Origin: Enterocloster asparagiformis
GTDB taxonomy: Bacteria > Bacillota > Clostridia > Lachnospirales > Lachnospiraceae
NCBI GenBank assembly: GCA_018380885.1
Contig: JAGZSY010000017.1
Span: 62,001-126,000, forward strand
Reading direction: 5' to 3'
DNA: 64,000 bases
Numbering within the stretch: the stretch's first letter is position 1; each line of letters starts with the position of its first letter. Below are positions 58,312 to 64,000 of this stretch, piece by piece. Made by a program: the position numbers and the translations under genes. The notes beneath the pieces are model-generated. The model was not told the origin of the DNA. It saw only the letters and a list, made by a program, of their open reading frames with translations, and ran no database searches.

Positions 58312-60942
58312 ATGGCAAAATGGGTTTATAAGTTCCATGAAGGCAGTGCGGCAATGAGAAATCTTCTCGGCGGCAAGGGCTGTAACCTGGCAGAGATGAC
58401 CAACCTGGGAATGCCCATCCCCCAGGGATTTACCGTTACAACCGAGGCTTGTACCGAGTATTACAACTGCGGCAAGCAGATCTCCCAGGAGATTCAGGAC
58501 CAGATTTTTGAGGCGCTGACCTGGTTAGAGGAAATCAATGGCAAGAAGTTCGGCGATACCGAGGATCCGCTTTTGGTATCCGTTCGTTCCGGCGCCCGCG
58601 CATCCATGCCCGGCATGATGGACACGATTCTGAACTTAGGTTTGAACGATGTTGCGGTTGAGGGCTTCGCTAAGAAGACCGGCAACCCCAGATTCGCATA
58701 TGACTCCTACCGCAGATTCATCCAGATGTACTCCGACGTTGTAATGGAGGTTCCGAAGTCCTACTTCGAGAAGATCATCGACGAGATGAAAGAGGCGAAG
58801 GGTGTACATTTTGATACAGAGCTGACCGCCGACGATCTGAAGGAGCTGGCGAACAAGTTCAAAGCCGTTTACAAAGAGGCGATGAACGGCGAAGAGTTCC
58901 CGCAGGATCCCAAGGAGCAGCTGATGGGCGCTGTGAAGGCTGTTTTCCGTTCCTGGGACAACCCCCGCGCCATCGTATACCGCCGTATGAACGACATCCC
59001 CGGCGATTGGGGCACTGCCGTAAACGTACAGACCATGGTATTCGGCAACAAGGGCGAGACCTCCGGTACCGGCGTTGCGTTCACACGTAACCCCTCCACC
59101 GGCGCAAAGGGAATCTACGGCGAGTACCTGATCAACGCACAGGGCGAGGACGTGGTTGCCGGTGTCCGCACACCTCAGCCGATCTCCAAGCTGGCGGAAG
59201 ATCTTCCGGAGTGCTATGAGGAGTTCATGAACCTGGCTATGAAGCTGGAGAACCATTTCCGCGACATGCAGGACATGGAGTTCACCATCGAGGAAGGCAA
59301 GCTGTATTTCTTACAGACACGTAACGGCAAGAGAACTGCTCCGGCAGCGATCCAGATTGCCTGCGATTTAGTAGATGAAGGTATGATTACCCCTGAGGAG
59401 GCTGTGTGCAGAATCGAGGCGAAGTCCTTAGATCAGCTGCTGCATCCCACCTTTGTTCCGGAAGCTCTGAAGGCCGGCGAGGTAATCGGAAGCGCACTTC
59501 CCGCATCCCCGGGCGCTGCCGCCGGTAAGGTTTACTTCACCGCGGACGAGGCCAAGGACGCCGGCAAGGGCGGAAGAGGCGAGAGAGTCATCCTGGTTCG
59601 TCTGGAGACCTCTCCGGAAGATATCGAGGGTATGCACGCTGCTCAGGGTATCCTGACCGTTCGCGGCGGCATGACCAGCCACGCAGCGGTAGTTGCGCGC
59701 GGCATGGGCACCTGCTGCGTATCCGGCTGCGGCGAGATTAAGATCGACGAGGAAGCGAAAGTCTTCGAGCTGGGCGGATACACCTTCCACGAGGGCGACT
59801 ACATTTCCTTAGACGGCTCCACCGGAAAGATTTACAAGGGCGATATCGCGACCCAGGAAGCGACTGTGAGCGGCAACTTTGAGAGAATCATGGAGTGGGC
59901 CGATCAGTTCAGAACCCTGCGCGTTCGCACCAACGCCGATACTCCGGCCGACACTGCAAACGCTGTTAAGCTGGGCGCGGAGGGCATTGGCCTTTGCCGT
60001 ACCGAGCATATGTTCTTTGACGCGGAGAGAATCCCGAAGATCCGCAAGATGATCCTTTCCGATACTGTTGAGCAGAGAGAGGAAGCTTTAAACGAGCTGA
60101 TCCCGTTCCAGAAGGGCGACTTCAAGGCCATGTTCAAGGCTCTGGAGGGCAGACCCATGACCGTTCGTTACCTGGATCCGCCGCTGCATGAGTTCGTACC
60201 CACCGATCCGGAGGATATCAAGGCTCTGGCTGAGGATATGGGCATGACCGTTGAGGCCGTTAAGGCAAAATGCGACGAGCTGCACGAGTTCAACCCGATG
60301 ATGGGCCACCGCGGCTGCCGTCTGGCTGTTACCTATCCGGAGATCGCCAGAATGCAGACCAGAGCGGTTATGGAAGCTGCCATCGAAGTGAAGGAAGAGT
60401 GCGGATACGACATTATTCCCGAGATCATGATCCCGTTAGTAGGCGAGAAGAAAGAGCTGAAATTTGTGAAGGATATCGTGGTTGAGACCGCTGAGAAGGT
60501 GAAGGCTGAGAAGAATTCCGACATTCAGTACCACATCGGTACCATGATCGAGATTCCGAGAGCTGCACTGACCGCGGACAAGATCGCGGAGGAGGCAGAG
60601 TTCTTCTCCTTCGGAACCAACGACCTGACCCAGATGACCTTCGGCTTCTCCCGCGACGACGCCGGCAAGTTCCTGGATTCCTACTACAAGGCTAAGATTT
60701 ACGAGTCCGATCCCTTCGCAAGACTGGATCAGGAGGGCGTAGGCCAGCTGGTGAAGATGGCGGTCGAGAAGGGCCGCGCCGCCAGAGCGGACTTAAAGTG
60801 CGGTATCTGCGGCGAGCACGGCGGAGACCCGTCCTCCGTAGAGTTCTGCCACAAGGTTGGCTTGAACTACGTGAGCTGCTCACCGTTCCGCGTGCCGATC
60901 GCAAGACTGGCTGCGGCGCAGGCTGCTCTGAATAATAAGTAA
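58312..60942 (+). CDS. ppdK: Pyruvate, phosphate dikinase
   Basis: An 876-residue enzyme that interconverts pyruvate, ATP and phosphate with PEP, AMP and PPi. The ATP-grasp domain starts at GGKGCNLAEM, the swivelling phosphohistidine is His457 (GGMTSHAAVVARGMG), and the C-terminal PEP domain has the active-site CGICGEHGGDP (Cys830/Cys833). The sequence closely follows the well-studied C. symbiosum enzyme. Codon use is more biased than its neighbours, as expected for an abundant glycolytic protein in anaerobes. It is transcribed alone. Confidence 0.98.
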   Translation: MAKWVYKFHEGSAAMRNLLGGKGCNLAEMTNLGMPIPQGFTVTTEACTEYYNCGKQISQEIQDQIFEALTWLEEINGKKFGDTEDPLLVSVRSGARASMPGMMDTILNLGLNDVAVEGFAKKTGNPRFAYDSYRRFIQMYSDVVMEVPKSYFEKIIDEMKEAKGVHFDTELTADDLKELANKFKAVYKEAMNGEEFPQDPKEQLMGAVKAVFRSWDNPRAIVYRRMNDIPGDWGTAVNVQTMVFGNKGETSGTGVAFTRNPSTGAKGIYGEYLINAQGEDVVAGVRTPQPISKLAEDLPECYEEFMNLAMKLENHFRDMQDMEFTIEEGKLYFLQTRNGKRTAPAAIQIACDLVDEGMITPEEAVCRIEAKSLDQLLHPTFVPEALKAGEVIGSALPASPGAAAGKVYFTADEAKDAGKGGRGERVILVRLETSPEDIEGMHAAQGILTVRGGMTSHAAVVARGMGTCCVSGCGEIKIDEEAKVFELGGYTFHEGDYISLDGSTGKIYKGDIATQEATVSGNFERIMEWADQFRTLRVRTNADTPADTANAVKLGAEGIGLCRTEHMFFDAERIPKIRKMILSDTVEQREEALNELIPFQKGDFKAMFKALEGRPMTVRYLDPPLHEFVPTDPEDIKALAEDMGMTVEAVKAKCDELHEFNPMMGHRGCRLAVTYPEIARMQTRAVMEAAIEVKEECGYDIIPEIMIPLVGEKKELKFVKDIVVETAEKVKAEKNSDIQYHIGTMIEIPRAALTADKIAEEAEFFSFGTNDLTQMTFGFSRDDAGKFLDSYYKAKIYESDPFARLDQEGVGQLVKMAVEKGRAARADLKCGICGEHGGDPSSVEFCHKVGLNYVSCSPFRVPIARLAAAQAALNNK

Positions 60943-60977
60943 GATAAAACTTTCGTGGTATTCTTTAAAAGTTAGAA

Positions 60978-61025
60978 AAGAAACCCTCAATCGGCTATGT
61001 AAGTTGATATGAGGGTTTCTTTTTG
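60978..61025 (+). terminator. Terminator of ppdK
   Basis: A 12-bp stem (60978-60989 with 61010-61021) with a 20-base loop, running into TTTTTT. It lies about 35 bases after the stop. Confidence 0.85.
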
Positions 61026-61121
61026 TTATGCTTATTCTGAAAAAACGAAAAAGTGAACAAATTTATCAGTATATGAAGAATACAGTAAAATAACGGAATA
61101 GACTGATTGAAGAAAAATAGG

Positions 61122-61150
61122 TTGTATTATACCTAGAATTTGTATATACT
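61122..61150 (+). promoter_or_regulatory. Promoter of the toxin-antitoxin pair
   Basis: TTGTAT at 61122-61127, 17 bases, TATACT at 61145-61150. ATTTGTATA occurs twice (61138-61146 and 61151-61159), overlapping and following the -10, a likely antitoxin-binding repeat. Confidence 0.65.
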
Positions 61151-61174
61151 ATTTGTATAAAGGAGGTGATGATT

Positions 61175-61417
61175 ATGAAGATTGATACAAACACTATGGT
61201 TTCTATAACGGAAGCAAACCAAAATTTCTCAAAAGTGGCAAGGCTTGTTGATGAGCATGGGGCAGCAGTCATTTTAAAAAATAATGTTCCGCGATATTTG
61301 GTAATTGATTTCAGCAAGGCAGAAAATGAGCATTTTGCTTCGGATGAGGATATTATGGATATATCCAAAAGATTAATGGAACAGAATAAGAAGGCTTATG
61401 AGGTATTGGCTAAATGA
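61175..61417 (+). CDS. Phd/YefM-family antitoxin
   Basis: An 80-residue antitoxin, ATG 61175 after AGGAGG. The N-terminal DNA-binding fold shows MVSITEANQNFSKVARLVDE and AVILKNNVPRYLVIDF; the C-terminal helix (SKRLMEQNKKAYEVLAK) is the part that normally blocks the toxin. It overlaps the toxin gene by four bases (ATGA). The repeat at its promoter fits autoregulation. Confidence 0.9.
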   Translation: MKIDTNTMVSITEANQNFSKVARLVDEHGAAVILKNNVPRYLVIDFSKAENEHFASDEDIMDISKRLMEQNKKAYEVLAK

Positions 61418-61791
61418 TACGTTTAAATAAGAAGCAAATACTGATATTACATTCACAGCTTATTGAAAAGTTTGGAGGAATGGAAGGAATACGAGATGAA
61501 AGCTTGCTTGATTCGGCGCTTGCGGCTCCATTTCAATCCTTTGGCGCTGAAGAATTATTTCCAAGTATACAGGCTAAGGCTGCAAGGCTATGTTTTGGCT
61601 TAGTAAAGAATCATGCGATGATGGATGGTAATAAGCGATTAGGTGCTCATACAATGTTGGTATTTCTTGAATTAAACGGATGTCATTTGAAATATTCTCA
61701 GGATGAATTAATAGAGATCATTCTTGGCGTTGCATGTGGTGAGAATGTAGCCGATGATCTCTTGCACTGGATTATTGACCATCAGATATGA
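61414..61791 (+). CDS. Doc-family toxin (Fic fold)
   Basis: A 125-residue Fic/Doc protein. The active-site loop is HAMMDGNKR, starting at His67, a Doc-type motif (HxFxDxNKR) in which the usual Phe is Met. Doc toxins phosphorylate EF-Tu and stop translation. The N-terminal segment GGMEGIRDESLLDSALAAPF and C-terminal helix are typical. Expression depends on the antitoxin gene in front. The pair is AT-rich relative to the rest of the window, suggesting transfer. Confidence 0.9.
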   Translation: MIRLNKKQILILHSQLIEKFGGMEGIRDESLLDSALAAPFQSFGAEELFPSIQAKAARLCFGLVKNHAMMDGNKRLGAHTMLVFLELNGCHLKYSQDELIEIILGVACGENVADDLLHWIIDHQI

Positions 61792-61916
61792 GTTATTTAA
61801 AAATTAGTTATTTTATTCCTGGATTATAAGCCCGCCAGTGAACCGCAGCAACGCAGGCTGCTATGAACAATCAGTTATCCTCAATTCTTGTTAAGTATTC
61901 ACGGATACACAAAAGC

Positions 61917-61952
61917 GAAAGCCCCAGAGTACCAGCTCTGGGGCTTTCTTTT
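61917..61952 (+). terminator. Terminator between doc and the following small genes
   Basis: A 13-bp perfect stem (61917-61929 with 61936-61948) followed by TTTT, 125 bases after the doc stop. Confidence 0.85.
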
Positions 61953-61970
61953 GGGCTGGAGCGGCGAATT

Positions 61971-62042
61971 ATGATAGATGAAATAAAACGTTTAATGGCA
62001 GAATGGGCATATACACAGCAAAAACGTGAGACAAAAAAATAA
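61971..62042 (+). CDS. Possible 23-residue peptide
   Basis: A tiny frame with GGAG nine bases before its ATG. It encodes a basic, helix-prone peptide beginning MIDEIKRLMAEWAY. It follows a terminator with no promoter I can see, so it may be a gene remnant. The rest of 61792-62118 holds nothing else I recognise. Confidence 0.25.
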   Translation: MIDEIKRLMAEWAYTQQKRETKK

Positions 62043-62118
62043 TTGATAAAAATTTTGACAAATATAAAACCCTGGCGAACCGGAATGGCACATACACATT
62101 AAGGAGGTTAGGAAAACA

Positions 62119-62394
62119 ATGGATAACAAGCAAATAACAGTGATTTATGACATGCTATTTCAGGTAAGAGACAGTATGGATATGCAGATTCGGTACATCC
62201 GGGACGTGCGGAACGTACTGAGTGTATTGGAGTGTGGTTTTGAGCACATCGAGGAGAACGGCCAGTGTGAGGCTTCAACGGTGCGTATTATGTCGAGATA
62301 TTTGAAAGAATTGGAAACAAGCTTGATGGATCATTCAAAACAAATCCGTCTAATAGAAGATGTGGTGGGGGTAAACCATACTGAAGTTATCTGA
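62119..62394 (+). CDS. Small hypothetical protein, helical
   Basis: A 91-residue protein after a strong AAGGAGG site. It looks fully alpha-helical, with a heptad-like pattern (IYDMLFQVRDSMDMQIRYIR and KELETSLMDHSKQIRLIED). No family recognised, no signal peptide. The AT-rich surroundings and lack of linked genes suggest an accessory gene. Confidence 0.6.
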   Translation: MDNKQITVIYDMLFQVRDSMDMQIRYIRDVRNVLSVLECGFEHIEENGQCEASTVRIMSRYLKELETSLMDHSKQIRLIEDVVGVNHTEVI

Positions 62395-62436
62395 TATGAA
62401 GATTGACAACTATTGGAAATATTAAATTTCACTTGA

Positions 62437-62465
62437 TTGAAAATGAGGGGCTTGTGGTATATAAT
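62437..62465 (+). promoter_or_regulatory. Promoter upstream of the repeat protein (distal)
   Basis: TTGAAA at 62437-62442, 17 bases, TATAAT at 62460-62465. It lies 235 bases before the next gene, so it would give a long leader. The rest of 62395-62700 has no gene. Confidence 0.55.
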
Positions 62466-62637
62466 GGTAAAAAGAAAGGCTGCATAATACAGAATTTTTT
62501 AAAATTATAAAACCATATGCACTTAAAATGGCACTGATTTATATGAGAAAAAAGGGGTGGAGGCCAGGGGAGACAACATAGGCTGACGATAGGGAACAGT
62601 CAGAAGAAATTGGAAGGTTATGATCAGAATCTATTTT

Positions 62638-62667
62638 TTGGAAAAAGCATCCATTATAGGTTATAAT
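62638..62667 (+). promoter_or_regulatory. Promoter of the repeat protein (proximal)
   Basis: TTGGAA at 62638-62643, 18 bases, TATAAT at 62662-62667, 33 bases before the start codon. Confidence 0.55.
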
Positions 62668-62700
62668 AGTATTGAATTAAAAAAATTTGGAGGGTAAGTC

Positions 62701-63618
62701 ATGAAGAGAGCGGTAAAGAATTTAGTAGCAGCGGGATTAGTAACAGGTTTATCAATTTCAAGTTGTTTCATAGTATATGGGGAGGATGGGGCACTGGGGT
62801 GGCGCCAGAACCAAAACGGTTGGTATTATCAAACCGATTCGGGGATTCTGCAGAGCCAATGGAAAGAAATCAATGGAGCCTGGTACTATTTTAACCAGGA
62901 TGGTTATATGTTGACAGGGTGGCAGAAGCTCGGGGTAAATTGGTACTATTTGGAGGGCAGTGGAGCTATGCATACAGGCTGGCTTCAGCTGGCAAATAAA
63001 ACATACTATATGGACCGGCACGGGGCAATGGTGACAGGAGATCAGAATATAGATGGCAGGGATTATTATTTCAACGCAGACGGTTCACTGGAGGTGGATG
63101 AGTCTGACTGGAAGGAGGCATACAGGAAATTTTTAATAGAGAATCAAAACAGATATAGTTCAGAATACGCATTTAATTTGATCGATATGGATGGAGACGG
63201 AATCGACGAGCTGTTTCTCTGCGTTAATAATTGCTGGGTCAATGAGGCGTTTACATATCAGCATGGACAAGTAAAGAAAATAGAGTGGGAGGATGAAGGA
63301 TCAGAGCTTCTTGTTGGCCCGAGTATATGGTATGAAGATGGCACAATCGGCACCGGGAGATTGTATGGGTCTCATGGTGATATGGTGCTGCATAGATATG
63401 AAAACGGCAGGTTTATAAGAGTTTTATACTTAGACTATGATGCTGATGATGAATTATATAGTGATTATTTTGAGCGTAATTACAGGGTGAACGGGCAAAG
63501 CTGTACGGAAGAAGAGTGGGATCGGCTATACAATTTATATTTTGAAGGCGGCCTGGACTGGGAAGATTTTTCCTATTCATATACTGAGAGCAACATTAAC
63601 GCAGTGTTGGGAGACTGA
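62701..63618 (+). CDS. Secreted choline-binding-type repeat protein
   Basis: A 305-residue exported protein. A signal peptide (about 1-27) is followed by four or five glucan/choline-binding repeats (WYYQTDSGILQSQWKEI, WYYFNQDGYMLTGWQKL, WYYLEGSGAMHTGWLQL, YYMDRHGAMVTG), which attach to cell-wall polymers. The C-terminal half (about 135-305) has a DMDGDGIDEL acidic loop and no recognised enzyme fold. The repeats come before the unique domain, as in many clostridial proteins. GGAGGG precedes the ATG. Confidence 0.85.
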   Translation: MKRAVKNLVAAGLVTGLSISSCFIVYGEDGALGWRQNQNGWYYQTDSGILQSQWKEINGAWYYFNQDGYMLTGWQKLGVNWYYLEGSGAMHTGWLQLANKTYYMDRHGAMVTGDQNIDGRDYYFNADGSLEVDESDWKEAYRKFLIENQNRYSSEYAFNLIDMDGDGIDELFLCVNNCWVNEAFTYQHGQVKKIEWEDEGSELLVGPSIWYEDGTIGTGRLYGSHGDMVLHRYENGRFIRVLYLDYDADDELYSDYFERNYRVNGQSCTEEEWDRLYNLYFEGGLDWEDFSYSYTESNINAVLGD

Positions 63619-63632
63619 TCTGAATTTTAGAA

Positions 63633-63670
63633 TAGCCTTTCATGGAGCGGCACAGTGAAAGGCTAAGTTT
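63633..63670 (+). terminator. Possible weak terminator after the repeat protein
   Basis: A 10-bp perfect stem (63633-63642 with 63656-63665) followed by AGTTT. It lies between the repeat protein and the sigma factor; the short T tail would allow read-through. Confidence 0.4.
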
Positions 63671-63687
63671 ATGGGGAGAAGCAGGGT

Positions 63688-64000
63688 ATGAATGAGGATA
63701 TACGATTACAGGCAGCGGTGAGACTGGCAAAGCAGGGAGACGCAAAGGCATTTGAGGATTTATATAATCTCACGTACAAATATGCGTATTTCCATGCAAA
63801 GTCAATGTTAAAAGATGAGAATGAGGCATGGGATTTAGTCCAGGATACTTACATAGCTGTTTATCAGCACATTGGGACATTAAAGGAAAACAAGTATATC
63901 AAGGCTTGGATCGGTGGGATCGTATTCAACTTAGGATATAGGAGGCTGAGAAAGAAAACAGAGGTATTAGTCGGGGAAGAGGGCGAGTTCTTATTTGAGA
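63688..64000 (+). CDS. Sigma-70 family (ECF-like) RNA polymerase sigma factor, cut by window edge
   Basis: The frame starts at ATG 63688 after GGGGAGAA and runs open to the window end (104 codons). The sequence matches sigma region 2: AKQGDAKAFEDLYNLTYKYA, MLKDENEAWDLVQDTYIAVY and the helix KENKYIKAWIGGIVFNLGY. Region 4 lies outside the window. It may control the secreted protein next to it or an operon further on; this cannot be judged here. Confidence 0.85.
   Translation, partial: MNEDIRLQAAVRLAKQGDAKAFEDLYNLTYKYAYFHAKSMLKDENEAWDLVQDTYIAVYQHIGTLKENKYIKAWIGGIVFNLGYRRLRKKTEVLVGEEGEFLFE

Overview
The window looks like chromosome from a high-GC member of the Clostridia, most likely Lachnospiraceae of the Clostridium symbiosum / Enterocloster / Hungatella type. 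I infer this from typical Firmicutes gene order (prmA-rsmE, ireB-ruvX-DUF1292, mltG-like-trmR-trhP, era-recO-glyS), strong Shine-Dalgarno sites before nearly every gene, SigA-type promoters, and a pyruvate phosphate dikinase that closely resembles the C. symbiosum enzyme as I remember it. I saw no rRNA, tRNA, insertion sequence, phage or CRISPR.

Layout. (1) 1-23263 is mainly core genome on the + strand: the end of a GH38 alpha-mannosidase, a TSUP exporter, rRNA and ribosomal-protein methylation (prmA, rsmE), sulfur transfer to tRNA (cysteine desulfurase, thiI), tRNA thiolation and methylation (mtaB, trmR, trhP), ireB-ruvX-yrzB, RNase J, a catalytically headless MltG-like protein, an M16 protease, era, recO and glyS. 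(2) 23443-27535 holds a minus-strand phosphatidylserine decarboxylase/PAP2 pair and a divergent two-component system. (3) 27801-37451 is a LacI-controlled sugar locus. Its gene order matches E. coli ycjMNOPQ-S: YcjM-like phosphorylase, binding protein, two permeases, zinc-type dehydrogenase, Gfo/Idh dehydrogenase. It ends in a GH4 hydrolase with a CHEV active-site motif where E. coli has an epimerase. A near-consensus promoter and two operators are visible.

(4) 37858-53973 appears to be one long operon, and is the least familiar part. It starts with a DUF1059-like mini-protein and four tandem cyclophilin-like DUF3830 genes in the alternating order A-B-A-B. An ICMT-like methyltransferase, an S9 peptidase and a complete Opp/Dpp transporter follow. 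It ends with ascorbate-type sugar-acid genes: FGGY kinase, UlaG-like lactonase, cytosolic beta-propeller, UlaE-like epimerase and a DeoR regulator. The joint content suggests uptake and breakdown of a conjugate with a peptide-like and a sugar-acid-like part; this is inference.

(5) 54359-57891 carries an XRE regulator divergent from a YfcC-type transporter and an M20 peptidase. Three copies of a palindromic operator lie between them, one exactly inside the promoter spacer. The transporter is frameshifted at a run of seven G. (6) 57892-64000 holds a 25-bp perfect hairpin, ppdK, and then an AT-richer stretch with a Phd/Doc toxin-antitoxin pair, small unknown genes, a choline-binding-type repeat protein and the start of a sigma-70 family factor cut by the window edge.
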